Under the pieces are notes generated by a model. The model searched no databases, was not told the DNA's origin, and saw only the letters and a program-made list of their open reading frames with translations. Below, piece by piece: positions 1-13,724 of a stretch of 64,000 nucleotides of DNA. The position numbers were made by a program, and so were the translations under genes. Source of the stretch: Albula goreensis. Lineage: Eukaryota; Chordata; Actinopteri; Albuliformes; Albulidae. The stretch lies in assembly GCA_022829145.1 (NCBI GenBank), contig CM040743.1, positions 5,534,646 through 5,598,645 of the forward strand. The letters are read 5' to 3'. Each line of letters opens with the position of its first letter. Position 1 is the first letter of the stretch.

Positions 1-1261
1 AAGAGAAACGTTTTTGTTCACTTGAGCATCGCGTAATCTGCCCTAAACTGTCTTTCACGTGGTCAAAGTTGTTTTGGTATACTGTATCTTTAGTATTCAT
101 TATAATCACTGTTATTTTACTAAATCCATTTAATTAGAGTAATTTTGTATTTATTCCCAAGTTTTCTTGTGGGAGCTTCAAAAAGCCTTCATAAAAATGG
201 ATTTTCGTGTTGGGTAATCCGATGCGTGTTAAGACTCACTTGAACCTTTTTGTCACTCAGATAATTTATCGGTTTCAAATTGTTTAACCGCTGAAGGCTA
301 CAATTGCAACCGTCTGTAGGAATTCGACAAAACTTGATGCATTGGCGTAACGTGTGATGAGGGTATGTACTACCCCGACTTTTTGTTCAGCAAACACAAA
401 CAAAGAGACGACAAAACAGCATGCTGACTGACGGCGTGGAGACTTCAGAAAAGCATAACAGCGACGATTCAGACACCTATTTTCAAGTCAGTTCTCAAGG
501 TTCAGAGAGCGAACTGCTAATTATCACCAACAATTTCTTATTCGATGCTGGAAATAAATACAGTCCCAGGGATTGTTGCCATAGAAATGACTTTAAATGC
601 AAACAGCGTCTGTCGTGCCTGCATTATTGACTTTTCAACGCGAAATCAATGTTGCGCATTAACAAAACATGAAAGCGGCTGGTTAGGGCTTAAACTGAAT
701 AGAACGCACCGCCTCAGAGTGACGGAGAGCGATTGAACACTGAACAGCAATCTATATTTCTGCACTTTATGATATGGTAATGATAGTTAGCATTCTGCTT
801 CTCCAATTAAGTGACTGCAGTGAGTTTTCTTCCCTTTTTTTTTGGGACTGACTTGCATAGAACTGCTGGGGTTTTGTCCCTGTGTGTAATGTTCACAAGA
901 GACACAGAGTTATGTACTAAAAGCCTGACATTTTTAGTTTACGTGGGGCACACAGCATTTAAACACTAACGCGGTCATTCTTGGGATATACAGGGTTAAG
1001 AGTGACTCTCGCGTATGGGGTATAGCATTGCTCCTGAAGCCAGTAATGTATATAGCAGTCCTCCCAAAGGAAACTCGTAGTAACTCATGCCTCAGGAATA
1101 CACTGCAACATTCGTGGTCAGTGGCCTGATAAAGAAGTTTGTGTTGTTCATCTTGGGTGTCTTTGGTATGGTGTACAAATGCAGCAAAATTCAGAGAATA
1201 TTCTCAATCTTATTCGCAGGAAAACTCTGTGTATATATATATTATAATAAATACTGTAAGC

Positions 1262-1262
<1 letters not shown>

Positions 1263-1315
<53 letters not shown>
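1263..1315 (+). repeat. (GT)n microsatellite
   Basis: About 26 uninterrupted GT units. Cys/Val-repeat and His/Thr-repeat open frames here are artefacts of the array. Confidence 0.97.
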
Positions 1316-1318
<3 letters not shown>

Positions 1319-3589
1319 TCCAATACACACATGTACACAAACAATAATATACAAAGAGTGTTCAGGTGGACATGCACTTCACTAGCAGACCTGTTACATA
1401 TGTATTAAAATTAACAACCAATCAATATCGCCCAGGTTTGGTGTATGGAAAACACAGAAATAATTCCCAAATAAGTCCCACCACCCAACCCCTGATATAA
1501 AAATACTGTGATTTGTCCTCATTAAACAATTTGTTGAACACCACGCTGTAACTTTGCAGCATTAAGTGCTGTATGTGAAAACAGAGACCATTTACCCAAT
1601 GCGGTAATGAATGTTACACCCATGCAGCCTTTCTTGGGTGTGATTGGACACTTCTGGTTTAAAGCCTTGCTATAGACATTGCAATTGGCTGATGAAGATT
1701 CTTCCAGTGGTCCTATGAGATGGCAGGTCGTGTGTATGCAAGTTTTCAGTACTACAGCAAAATACTGCTGTCTTAATCAGTTCAGTTACACATTCATGTA
1801 CCTCCGCACCATTTGTGCATGTACCTCACCATCTGTGCCACATCCCAGTTAAAGCACAGAATATAGACACCTTTATTAACATTATGCAGAAACCAACAGG
1901 GATAATTTAGCAAATAATTGATCCAATCATCCAATACAGAGCGTAGGCTGGAGGAGGAACCAGCACATACAGAAGGCCCTCCATGGCACGAGTTTGAGGC
2001 CAGAGTTTTTATTTAAATTTTTTTCCATTTTTAGCTCTGCTATGCTCTGGGTGCAGGAGTAGATTTGAGGACAGCGGATTTGAGAAGCAGGAGGGAAAGA
2101 GCTGGCAGCTTGTGCTCTGTTCCTGCACCGCCTTCGGTGCGCTTCGCTGACAACTCCAAGCAGAAGACAGATACGGGTTTTTAGCAAATTTAGCCTATTC
2201 TTTTCCACGCGAGTTTTAAAGTGCAGCGCTGGTGGCCTTCCATTGGTCGGTCTGAGGGAGCAGCGTTGGAGCTGTTTACTGGATAAGGAAATTACCTCAT
2301 GGTTTCCCAAAGCACAACCATAAGGCAACCTGCCCAGACTTTAAAGAACACCAAGCGAACATGTCTAATTGAGAGACACGATCGCAGTCATTAGCCAGAA
2401 ACGCTGACAAGTAAGCCATGTAAGCCCAACGTTACCTTGTTTTTTTCAGACCACAGGATGTTGAGTCATTTTTGTCTTAAAGAGGTTTTTGAAAGTGGAG
2501 AGAAAGAGCCGCACAGTTTTCGAAAAACAGCCTATTTCACCCATCGGTAGCAAAGGCAGAGTTAGAGCACCAGAACATTAATATTCAATAAATATGACTT
2601 TTTTTCCTGAGTTTTTAGCTTTCTATCCTTCTGTTTTATACAGGTGGAAGCCACCATCTTTACAAAATGGTGTGTTATCCTTTGCCGGGCTTCTCTTTAG
2701 GACCCAAAGATATGCGGGCTTCAGTTTTGACTGATAAAATACGGCAGACAGACTGCGAGACTGATCGTCTGAGAGTTTTACGTTACAAGGAAAGGATATG
2801 CGCTTGTGCTGGTTTTACTGCTTCCCTGGCTCAGCAGTTACTGATCCACTCGCATTTCAGTTAATCACAGGGAAAAATAATAAATAAATAACTTGGACAG
2901 GTTCAAGTATGCTGTTGAGTGCAGGCTATATATTCTGTAGAGCTCAAAGGGAAACTTTTGGGGAGAGTATGTTAAACTTGAACACTGTGAAGCTGGAAAG
3001 CATATTTACCCCCCCCTCCTCCCAGCCCCCACCCAATCCCTCACCCCCACCTTTTCCCCAACCAAAAAAAAAAAATGTCTCTCTCACATCCTAGAGAAAA
3101 CACTTGGGAGTTTTCGCCAGAAGGCAAGTGTAATGTATGTATTTTACTTTTAATTGCATGGTATGTACATGTTCCGAGATAGCATTAAAAAAATACCTCA
3201 CATTCTGGTCTCCCTATGGCTGGATAGTTGTTTGTTTGTTCCTCTGTGTGTGCATGTATGTGTGCATGTGTATGTGTGTATGTATGTTTTTTTAAACTAG
3301 AACACAGCCTTCTCCTCAAGGAGAGAAAATTGCAATATTGATGCCTCTATGTTTTACCTGGGATCCCACAAGAATACACTCAGATGTTTTTATAATCAAC
3401 CAGCCCCAGGTTATAAAGAAGAAGGAAGAAAACATCTCGCAGACTCCATGCATGTGTTAAGTTAATTTTTACATAATGCGCATCTAGAGAACTTTGGTTC
3501 AACAGCATCTGAAAACTGCTCATTTTCCCGGCACACTCCCAGAGATGGTATAATTTCAGTTGTTTTCGTCTTTCACTTAGTCATAGATG

Positions 3590-3925
3590 TGCTTAGACTC
3601 AGCTTCCTTTAATGACAAAGTGGAGTGTGATTATTAATCTGGGAGACGAGGCGTTAATGAATGAGAATGTGTGTGTTACTGTCTGAAGCAAGGCGCTGCC
3701 TTCAAGCAGTTTATGACTCCAGTCATGGATGGCAACAACTCTTCAATCCGCGCTTAATGCACATGTGCGCGCTTTAAGACCATTTCTCTTATTACTCATA
3801 ATTATGTGACATATTTAGCTTTAAAATGTGGAGCTGGGTGGGTGGCTCGGAGACTCCAGTGTAATGACTTGGAGACAGGCTAACGCTAACGGGAATCCAC
3901 TTTAATTATTGCTCAAACCAAATTG
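3590..3925. promoter_or_regulatory. Candidate conserved non-coding block
   Basis: It contains TTATTAATCTGGGAGACGAG, GCGTTAATGAATGAG, CTCATAATTATGTGACA and TTTAATTATTGCTC, with no repeat features. Inferred from texture only. Confidence 0.25.
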
Positions 3926-4214
3926 CAGTTACCGAACGTCTGAGTAATTCACACTGAATGTAAACAACGCTGGAAGCAAAAGGGGAGGGGGGGGAATAGA
4001 GAGAGAAGAAAATGCATTTAATTCACCCCCCCCCCATGGGCATATTCTCTCGCTCTTTCTCTCTAATATATTCACCTGACACACTGTGTGCTTGACACTG
4101 GTGTAAGGGGACAGTGGGACTTGGATAATACACAGACTGCCATGCAAATATTTAGCATTATGCTGACACCCGTATCCATGGAGACTTGAACTGCCATTTT
4201 ACACTGTTGAACAT

Positions 4215-4330
4215 TTTTATGGAAGCAGTTCAGGTAAAGTACCTCACTGAAGGATGCAACAGCAGTGCCCTTCCAGGGAACTGAACCTGCAACCCCTTAC
4301 TTGCAGGCCCGCTACACTGCTACACATTGG
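4215..4330 (-). mobile_element. tRNA-derived SINE-like fragment
   Basis: Minus-strand copy with a B-box-like GGTTCAGTTCC and the shared block for AGGTACTTTACCTGAACTGC. It ends at a short direct repeat of ACACTGCTACAC. Confidence 0.5.
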
Positions 4331-7000
4331 ATTGAGATTTAAGTATGACCGACAGGAAATATGCTCATCTTACACTGTGAAATATACTGCAATATAAATC
4401 ACAATATATATGTGGAGTTTTGAAGGGGGGAAATATAATGATTAATATATATTGCAATATTTGAAAACTGAAATTAGTTGTTAATGTGTCCAAAAGTTGT
4501 GAAATGTTGCAATATCCATTCTGAACACTTTTTTTCTTTTTCATTTTTCTTTTTTCTTATTTCAGGTTTTCTGCAAAGGAATCCCACAGGTGGGGATAAC
4601 CAGGATCACCACGGATACAAGGCATCCACCCACCACTGCAGCTCACGGGGGTCTCTGATTACGGGGAGAGGACCTCTCTCTACACCTCTCCTCTGCCTCC
4701 AGCCATTTTGAGCCCAGCTGGGCTGCAGGAGCCACACATGACTGTAGGCCATGTCCATGGGCCGGCCTTCCCTCTCTCTCCCTCCTCGGCTGCGTCGGGA
4801 CCTCGCCGCCCCAGAGCGATCGTAAACCTCTGAATATGATTAGTTTTGCACAAGGCAAATACCGAGCCCCCTCCCTCTAGACAATTCGCTGCACCGGAGA
4901 AGGCGTGCCTTACCCCCGCACACATCGGGGCACTGTTATAGCCTCACTGTCTGTGCTCAATATAATACGTTTGAATTATTAAAATCAGCGATCGAGCTCA
5001 GCCGAGTCTGTCATTGCCTCACTGATGAATGCCCTGACAAAAAGTGCTGGAAATCGGTCAGCGACACAGTTAGACGGTGAAAAAGCTGCTAAATTTAAGT
5101 ACGTAAATCCATGTTTTGGACATTTTGGAAGTGCCTGCATGAGTTAGTGACTCATTTATTGCCCTGGCGGCGGGTAGTGATTCATCACCTTCTCCTCTGG
5201 TAGAAGGGACATTTTGGTGTTCGGTATATAAGGGGTTGGCAGCCACATGACACCATTAAAAAAAGTATCAAGTTTTATTTCTCTCAAAATGTGTGTGTGT
5301 GTGTGTGTGTTTGCGTGTGTTTCTGTCTATGTGTGTCTGTATGTCTGTCTGTGTTTGTGCAACTGCATGTGTATGTATGTATTTAAGTAAGACTCTGGCA
5401 GTGATGACAAGCATACACCCACATCTAGCAGTGTAGCCTACAACGTGCTACAATGGCACTCGCACTCCGTAACCACTGGTAAAGCAAATACATTTCATAG
5501 TTCTACTCAAAACACTTACAAACACATGTTCTAACCGAGTCACTCAAGTAGGTCTGCCTGCTGTGGAGTAAACAAGGCCTGTGTAAAGACCTATGTCGGA
5601 GTAACAGTGTTTCTCCCATTGCTTTCTCTCTTCCATCTGGCCCAGTTGAGAGTTTGTGTCATTTACAATCAGCATGTTGTTATGCAAATCACTTGTATTT
5701 ATCACCATATTCCTCCCCAGACAGTGTTAGTAAATTCATATTATAATATTTGAATTATTTTTTTTCTAGACATCTCCCTTGTTTGGCAGTTCACAAATAA
5801 ACTTTGTCTTAGATTAATGCTCTATATTGAGATTCAACAGTGGGTTCCAACCTCAGGGGTGAATGGTTTTATTTGGTGCAATCATACAGCTAAATAAAAA
5901 GTTGCAGCAAACATCTGAGATTGATGTCGTGCATGAGTTCTCATTGCAGGATCTTCAGAGCCTACAGACACCTTTAATGTGCATGTGACCAAATTATCCG
6001 CGCTGACAGAGACATGAAGAGCTGCTTCCCTGGTTCAGACCAAAGCTGGCGGGGGTGTCTCGTCTTTGCCAGTGTACAGTACAGGGGTTGAGTCATTCGT
6101 TTTGTCCTTCAGAATGTGTCTCGAGCAATGACAGACATCGAGCCAAACACCTTGTCAATCTGGCAACGTTGCCTGGAGCACGCTGCGACGTGCCGCAACA
6201 AAGCAAAGCTCGCCGGCGCTGAGCGTGAGGCAATTTTACGCGCTCTTGATGCTCGCGTCGTGTCTGCGCTCACAGTTTATACTGTAAAGATTACAGCTGA
6301 TTTAGTAAATATCTGAAGAGGGGGAAACCGTGTAAGAGCTTGCCAGGGACTGGTTGATTGTTGCTGGATTTTGGTAAACTTTAGAACTGAGGAAAATTCA
6401 AGTGGGCATTTGAAATCGGATGAACTGCCAAATTTAAACTCTGAGTGACTTTTACCTGGTTTTTTTTTTGTCTGTTCAGAGATCAATGTCTGGATTGATG
6501 ACCTGTGTAGAGGGCATGGAGGTTTGTGATTTATTGTTCCATTTCCTGTCTTGGACAGGTGTGAAGATTGTGTGGCAGGAGCACGGGACACACCTGTCCT
6601 TTTACTTTTACATGTGGATGACACTGAATAAACTTGTCAGTGTGAGGGAAGTACAACTTTGCGTTGAGTTGAGCTGTGTAGGGTGAGAATTTTTAAAACG
6701 AGAAAGACATTTTTTAACCTTGGGCGTGCAGACAGGAATGAGAGAGACCCTGAGAGTCGGATTCCTGCTCCGTATCTCGTCGTGTCAGGGCTGGTTAACA
6801 AACAGATGGTGATGCGACTGCGAAAACGCAGGACTGGCAGTCCGTCAGGGTAGTAAAAAAAATTCAGGGGACCAGCTTGAACACATAAAAAGCTCACATA
6901 TTTAAGCGAGCATGCTGGTTGTTTCAGCCCTAGATGCTCTTTCTCTAAAAAGGGGGGTGGGAGGTGGGGGAGAGGCCTGGCTTGTATGCAGATTTTTTCC
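4331..7000. other. Intergenic DNA with one strong splice acceptor
   Basis: No gene recognised. A T-rich tract ending TTATTTCAG at 4565 precedes an open frame of about 47 codons and a CpG-rich stretch to 4930. There is a short GT repeat at 5289-5310. The rest is featureless. Confidence 0.4.
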
Positions 7001-7255
7001 CCCTAGCAATTACCCTGACTCAATTAGATAATTAGCCACATACACTAATGATGGATCACTCATGGATTAGCCCATGTCGAAACGCTTAATGTGCGGACAC
7101 AAGGACAGCCTTCAGCTGTCATTCATTGGCTTATCAAGAAATTTTGCTAAACTGTCGGGTCGTATAAGTGATTGAGCCAGTTACGTAATTAGGCGCAACA
7201 TATTTGAGGAGCTTGCCTCGCAGCTTCTAGGTTAATTTTGTCTGGATAACTTTGT
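7000..7255. promoter_or_regulatory. Candidate conserved enhancer block
   Basis: Complex, repeat-free DNA dense in homeodomain-type words (CAATTAGATAATTAG, CTAATGATGG, TACGTAATTAGG) plus a CAGCTG E-box, about 23 kb upstream of fzd8. It has the look of a vertebrate developmental enhancer; no alignment is available here. Confidence 0.3.
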
Positions 7256-7261
7256 TCATCT

Positions 7262-7445
7262 CATTACATTATCGTCATTTTAGCTGACCTTTTTATCCAA
7301 AGCGACTTACAGTTGATTGGGCTAGCCCAGGGACAATCCCCCTAGGGAGCAATGTGGATCTAAGGGGCACAGCAATGGTGTTCTTGCTGTGGCTGGACTG
7401 GGGCTTGAACCACCAACCTCTGGGGTCCCAGGCTGGCTGCCCCTT
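7262..7445. repeat. Dispersed repeat with the ATCCAAAGCGACTTACA block
   Basis: It contains TTTATCCAAAGCGACTTACA, a word found in very many fish interspersed repeats, followed by GGCTTGAACCACCAACCTC, a degraded B-box-like stretch on the minus strand. Confidence 0.5.
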
Positions 7446-7959
7446 CACTTCACTTTTGTGGCCTAAGATTTCTGAAATCCAGTTGGTGCCAGCATATTGC
7501 TGATAAGGGTTTTGATTGGTGTATGCTCACAGCTGTAATTAGACTCTCTTGTAGAAGTTACCATAGCAACTGCCATCACACACCAAGGGTCCTTCTCAGC
7601 GGCACATGTCTCCCATGATGCATTTTGCATTGATTCTCACATGCACTGTACACCAATTGCCCGAATTAGTTCACAATCTCCCAACCTAAAGACAATGGCC
7701 AAGCACGTAACCCAGGTTACGCAGTGTTTCACTGTCTCATTTGCATCACAGGGTCCCCATTATAAAGGTAATGAGGAGGCACCGCTAGCCAAACAACTGC
7801 AAAGAAGTCAGTCCTTCAGCCAGGTGTCGGACCTCAGTCTGTAATACGTAAATACGTCTGTAGTGTAATCATTCACTGACACCTCAAATGTGAAAGGCTT
7901 CTGGTACAAGAATGTGGACGGACAGATTTATGTTAACGTTTTATTTTTCGCATTAGTTT

Positions 7960-8195
7960 CAGGCATTTAGCAGACGCAGACAACTCTTATCTACAGTGAC
8001 TTGCACAGTCCATTTATAGTATATATATATAGTTAACACACCGTCCACTTATGCAGCTGAACACTTTCCTGAAAACAGTTGAGGTGAAGTACCTAACTCA
8101 AGGGTACAACAACAGTGTTTTAGCTCAGAATTAAACCTGCAACCTTTGAGTTGCAAGACCAGTTCCCTAACCGTTATACCACACTGCTACTCATG
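7960..8195 (-). mobile_element. SINE-like copy with the TTTAGCAGACGC block
   Basis: The plus strand shows CATTTAGCAGACGC and GTGACTTGCACAGTCC, then GAGGTGAAGTACCTAACTCA and AACCTGCAACCTTTGAGTTG. These are the same blocks seen near 22.1 kb and 41.4 kb. Read on the minus strand, the right part resembles a tRNA B-box region. Confidence 0.5.
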
Positions 8196-8384
8196 CACAG
8201 AACTGAAGGAACGTTTGGAACAGAAGACATCCAGGGACACTTAAACCACAGAAGCATTGGGCCTTTATTGAGTGTATTGGCTGTTGTGTATCGTTTATGA
8301 CTTTATTGTGTTAAAGTCTCAGCACCTTGTGATTGTAGCGGTTAAATATTCAGCCAGGTTTTATCCTGGGATTTAACAGACAGT

Positions 8385-8500
8385 GTTATCTAGAGTAATT
8401 CACATAGTTTGCATTTTTTTTACGCTCTATCCATTTATACAGCTAGATATTTACTGAAGGTGAAATTCCTCACTCAAGGGTTCCAATGACAATGAAGTAA
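8385..8500. repeat. Partial SINE-like copy
   Basis: CCATTTATACAGCTAGATAT then ACTGAAGGTGAAATTCCTCA match the tails of the copies at 4.2, 8.0 and 22.1 kb. The tRNA-like part is missing. Confidence 0.4.
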
Positions 8501-10186
8501 TTTGAGCTGCATCGGCTAAATGCTCAAATAGACTGCTGGCCGATGCGGCTATCCAGAGCGAGTCTCACGGTTTAAGTACAGCGATCGGGTGACATCACCA
8601 TGATCAGAAACGTCTTTAATGTGCTGGTCTGGCCTCCAGCAAGTCATTAACCCCTGGGACTCAAATGTACAGCTGTATGCGTGAGAAACCTGTGAGTGGG
8701 GTGGAAAACACTGCGGGTCTGTGTGGACAAGTAAATCTGATCGGTAAACAAATACCTAGAATCCAGTACTTTATGAATTAGGCATTAATATCATAGCAAT
8801 GAAAGGGCTCAGCACAAATGTAGTTTTTTTATCTGACACCAGCCTACAGCGTGAATCAAAAAACAAGGCAGAGCATTAAAGGGCAGAGATTCATTGGTTT
8901 ACCTTCCACAGATTGAATATTTAACCCAAATGCAGAGTTAAAATGTAACTTAATGGAGTAACTTTAATGCTCCGTGAACTGGCTGGTCAAATATTAATAT
9001 GTAGCCACAAGGAATATTTAGCTGAGTCGGAATGCAGTTGTGTTCTTTGGAATGGGGTTTTTTATTTTCATAAAGAATTTATGGCCAGCAATCATTATGG
9101 AAAAAAAAAAATTGATCGAAAGTCCAAATGTGACATGAGTCTCATACCTGAACGATAAGAAGTGTCAATAAAATGATAAAAAGTTCCTCACTGTTTTTAT
9201 CATTTCCTTGTTTTGCTCTGTAGTTACCTTCAGGAGACATCCAATCTGTGTCTTTTTGGACTGTAATGCAAACACCTTTTCCATGAAAAACACACATACA
9301 TGGGCTTTTGTCATGAGTACTAGCTGGGGAACTATCCTAAGTGCAATAAAATATTACCTTATTCAGCCTTGAGGAGTTAATTCATGTTGAACCCAGAGAG
9401 ATAAAGCAATATTGTATTGAATTGCCGGGTGCATAGTATCATATTGTAAGTTTTTGCCCTTCAACCAATTGTACTTGCTGGGTTAGCAGTTGGAATAGTT
9501 GTGGTAGCCTCAGTAATGCTATCACAGACTGCCAGCCCACAAGCCATACTCCTTTCAGCCCCCGGTAAACACTGGCCTGAAGGAGAGTGGCACTGCTTAG
9601 CTGTTGCCACTGTGTTATTTCTATTCATGGTATGCATTCAGTTTGCTAAAGCATTGATTAAAACACATATACTTTGAGCAAAATGGTCATTTTCAGATCA
9701 GTTCATTGCACTACACTACATCCAACCCCAGAGCAATCATATATCACCCAAAAAGTGTGTAAGAAAAATTAACTAGAAAGTTGCGGTCATTAAACCTCTG
9801 CTGTTGTAGAGGCCACTGCTTTTGTACCTTTGATGGGGGTATACAACCTAAGCTAATTTAAATATCCAACCAGATTAAATAGATATTAATGTGTGTGAGT
9901 TTGTGTGTGTGTGCATGCGTGCTGGTTAATAAATAAAAGTGGTTACCAAGCAAATGATTAATGATGTTTAACATGGAGCTTTATGTAGTGAGCACTTCCT
10001 GTCAGATGGTAGAGTTTACGATCACACAGTGAAATGTCCAGCGGGTGTCTGTATTTACTCTCACAGTCATAAACGGCCCTATCATATTGCCATCTTGGTT
10101 TACCCATTTTACACCACTGCAGTGCTTTAACATCAGGTGGGGTTGGGGATAGCAATGTGATAGCAAGGTTTCACTGACACACAAAT
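8500..10186. other. Intergenic DNA, nothing recognised
   Basis: AT-rich, with no coding or clear repeat signal apart from short GT runs near 9890. Confidence 0.5.
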
Positions 10187-10190
10187 TGTT

Positions 10191-10222
<32 letters not shown>

Positions 10223-10361
10223 CACGTGTGAGTGCATGTGTGGTTGTGTGTGTGTGTGTGGTTGTGTGTCTGCACATGTGGTTGTGTGTGTGTGTGTTTG
10301 TGTGTGAGTGTGTGTGCGCATGTGAGTGCATGTGTGGTTGTGTGTGTGTCTGCGTGTGTGG

Positions 10362-10391
<30 letters not shown>
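10187..10391 (+). repeat. Compound GT microsatellite/minisatellite
   Basis: A 200-base GT-rich array in which GT runs alternate with GTGGTTGTG and GTGAGTGCATG inserts, giving a higher-order pattern. It is not coding. Confidence 0.95.
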
Positions 10392-10393
<2 letters not shown>

Positions 10394-10697
10394 CCTGTTC
10401 CCATGGCTGGTTTATTTGTTCTGCTTTGTTTGTTCTCGGGGTTGAAACAGTATTCAGTGTAAATGAAAAAAAACATGTCCTGCAATCACATTGCATTAGG
10501 ACCATTAACAAAACAATGGGGTGGGTGAGCCCAGAATCACATCATGCTATTTGTTGTCACACCCCCTTGTTAATTTGTGCAAATTAGTACCAAATACTCA
10601 TTATCACCTGAAATTTGGGAGAGAAAATGTTGTTAAGCAGGATAATAAGACAGACAACAGCACCCCAGACACCAGCAATTAATTGCTCCTTTAAAAC

Positions 10698-10728
10698 CAC
10701 ACACACACACACACACACAAACACACCA
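10698..10728 (+). repeat. (CA)n microsatellite
   Basis: About 11 CA units followed by an imperfect end. Confidence 0.9.
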
Positions 10729-10821
10729 CTGTCTTTTACAGCAAAGACCAGGCTTCATTAAGCTTTGTTATACACAATTACTGCAGCACAATGTAGTGTA
10801 GACCCACTGTTTATGCACTTC

Positions 10822-11012
10822 ACTAGTCAGTAGGTGATTTGTTAAATTTTAACAGGGGGGATGGTCCAATGGGAGCACACCCCCCTGCCCCCACACCACC
10901 AACCAACTCACACACGTGTAAAAGGGGGATGGCAGGTTAACAAGGGGGATGCATTTTGGTCATTTTGCTAACAAGGTGGATGGCACCCTTCCCTTCAAAT
11001 CGCCTATTGCTT
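10822..11012 (+). repeat. Dispersed repeat copy A (inverted partner at 62.8 kb)
   Basis: About 190 bases containing GGGGGATGGCAGGTTAACAA and TTTTGGTCATTTTGCTAACA match, in reverse complement and with few changes, the DNA at 62781-62978. The match runs end to end, so this is a discrete dispersed element. I do not recognise its family. Confidence 0.75.
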
Positions 11013-13724
11013 GTAGTAATTGCTCCCAAAGTAATATGTCATTTTTCCAATGCATTTTATCTAAACTAAGCGTGCCCTGTGAGGTGTGCATTGGCTGTTG
11101 GTTGATTTACTCCACTCAGTAAGAGCGTACATGACCAGTGGACTGATGCAGTGACTACAGGACAATGGGGTTAACACACCTGCTCTTCAGTGAGCCAGAA
11201 CCTTGGAGAAATATCTCATCCAAATAATATTTGGTCAAGCGTACCTTCAGAAAGACAACAGCTGGGCTGTTTGTCTGAGCGACTGTGGGCTGCATTCAAT
11301 CAAACACACTTTGTTTCTTTTAGACTCAATTCAACCCAAGAAGATTTTACATTACGATAAGTTTCCTTGAGTCAAGCCAACATGCACATTTAAAAAGACC
11401 AAAGCTGGACTGGGGCCTGACTAACTTTTCTGGAACTGAGTAAAAAGCCGGTTTTTATTGCATTTTATTACCTTACATTTAACAGGTTTTAGTCTCATGG
11501 TGTTTTGATTGAACTTCAGCAGTCCCAGAGCTGAAGAATCGCACAGTCACACAGGAGCATGAGAGTGCCAGAGTTTTCCTCACAGGCTGAAGCAGAACAC
11601 TGGCGTTTGCAAAAATTTGCACAAAACGTCTACCTCGCGAGTTTTTCTAGCAACGCTGACGCTCCCCGCCTCGGTGCCGGCTCATGTTAGAGACACAGCC
11701 GTCTGAGCTGTCACTGCAGGCCCATAGAAGCGCTGTCAATGCGAGCAGGGTCAGCCCAGGGCGGTTTGGATCGGAAGGTACCTGTGCCTCAGACACATGT
11801 GGAAGTGTGTGTGTGCGCAGCGCTTTTGGAAGAGTGGAGCACAGTCCCACCGGGGCAACACAACATCCTGTTTTGGTCCAGGCCTCATCAGGTAAACACA
11901 CAGCTGGATTACTAATGGAATAAGCACACCATAATGAAAAACCGGTGGACCTCATGACTGATGTGGCCTTTGAGTGCATAAGGGTCAAATTAACCAACTG
12001 TCTGTGCATTTTCACACACAAACTTCATGCAGCCAGTACATCTTTCATGACAATGTCACTTTTCATATACTTAAAAAATACAGTTTCTTTACATGTAGAG
12101 AAAGATCATTGTTCAATATCAAAATCTCTCCAGGCTTAGCGATAATGTTTTTTTTTCTCATAAAGTCCTGCAATTATTCCTTAAATTAATGACTTGCCAT
12201 TGATCTTTAATGTTAGAGAGTCTGTAATGTTACAGGCACAATTAGGAAACTGGATACGCCCTGAATATCAGCCCAGCGATGACAGTTTAATATATAGCAC
12301 TGCTATAATAGTATGACATTGCAGTGCATATTCTGGACCCTCAGCTATTAGCGAGAAAGATATAGATATAAGAAAATATGCATAAATACTGTGAGATGTT
12401 TTTTTTTTTTAACATAACTGTTTTACTGTCATATTTGGGAATTCATAAATGCAGAGCACGAGCACATACTACTCAAAACTTTTTTTTTTTTATCACATGC
12501 ATACATTTAGACAAATTTGCATAATCCACGACGTAATCCAAAGCGGCGTTCACAGTGTAACGAAGATAATGAAGGAAAGCCACCGTTTCTCATGGGAACT
12601 GAATTCACACAAATGAGAAACAGCCAGACTTCCCACTCTTATTATATGATAAATAGATTTCTTTTTCCTCTACGAGGTTTAAGGGGGCAGTTTGGAGTTT
12701 TGATGACGAGTTCCCTTCTCTATCTCTGCAGGGGAAGTTTTCTGAGTGTTTTTTTTCTTCAACCACACACACACACACACACACACACACAAATACTAAT
12801 ACACACTCTTTCTCTCACGCACACACACACACACACAAAGACACAAGAAAAACTGGATAATTACATGTCAATAATCCAATGCGTGATTTTTAATGACCAG
12901 GAGAGTTGGTTTATTTTTTCTTGGGAGGCTGGTTGGTGATGCCGTTAAGGCTGATGAAAGGTAGTGCTCAGCTGATGATGTGAAAAGTGGTATTCTCTTT
13001 TTCTCTTTTTTTGTCTTTCTTTCCACCACACAGAAAAGCATTACAGACTCCTGAGTCAACCATTTCAGGTTGGAGTTGAGGCCCAAATGGACAGGTTAGG
13101 TTAGACGTTGACCTTAAAGTAGAAAAGCAAGTTTGTTGTTCATTGAACCTGTCATTTTCACAAACAGTTGACGAAAAGCTTCAAAATGGATGATGAGAAT
13201 AAACATTTGAACACATATTTCTGCATCTATATTTCAGTGAAAGGCTGCTATACTTTTACAAGATTAATACTCAAAATGTAATCAAAATATTGTTCTACAA
13301 ACAGCACTGAAAGACCATTTTGTTTCTGAATCTTTGCTCATGCATAACTGTTTGTCTGTGTTGTTGAATTCAATGAATATTCTATGATATAATTTTAATT
13401 ATAGCTAATCTAGTGGCTGGTCCACTGATATTGTGCCAGTATGAGGCTTCAATCTTATTCAGGCCGTCACCATGGAAAAGCTCTCCATTAACATCCCATG
13501 GCAGCATAAATGTCATTTTAATTATAACTTAAATGTACGAATACAAGAAAACTTTGAAAAACAGTAATATCATGACTAGCCACCTAGCGAATTCCTACCA
13601 TCTCCAACAAAACAAAGTATTGACAAATAGCCTTTTTTTTTTTTTTTGGGGCGAGGCGGGCACAAAGCTAAATTATAAATGTACCGGGTGGTGAGAGGGG
13701 GGCGGAGAGGCCAAGGCAGGAAGT
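11013..13724. other. Intergenic DNA, nothing coding recognised
   Basis: Contains the CA arrays at 12764-12838 and poly-T runs. Open frames up to 140 codons pass through the repeats and show no domain. Confidence 0.5.
12764..12838 (+). repeat. Two adjacent (CA)n microsatellites
   Basis: Two CA runs separated by about 30 bases of CT-rich sequence. Confidence 0.9.

Larger units (their letters stand above)
1..4214. other. Gene-poor flank
   Basis: No gene recognised. Contents are the GT array at 1263 and the candidate conserved block at 3590. Open frames here are short and have no recognisable domain. Confidence 0.5.

Noticed and set aside
1087..1408. Overlapping open frames of Cys-Val or His-Thr repeats
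   Set aside because: They are translations of the GT microsatellite on both strands.
10002..10587. Open frames of 130-169 codons on both strands
   Set aside because: The frames are held open by the compound GT array and show no domain.
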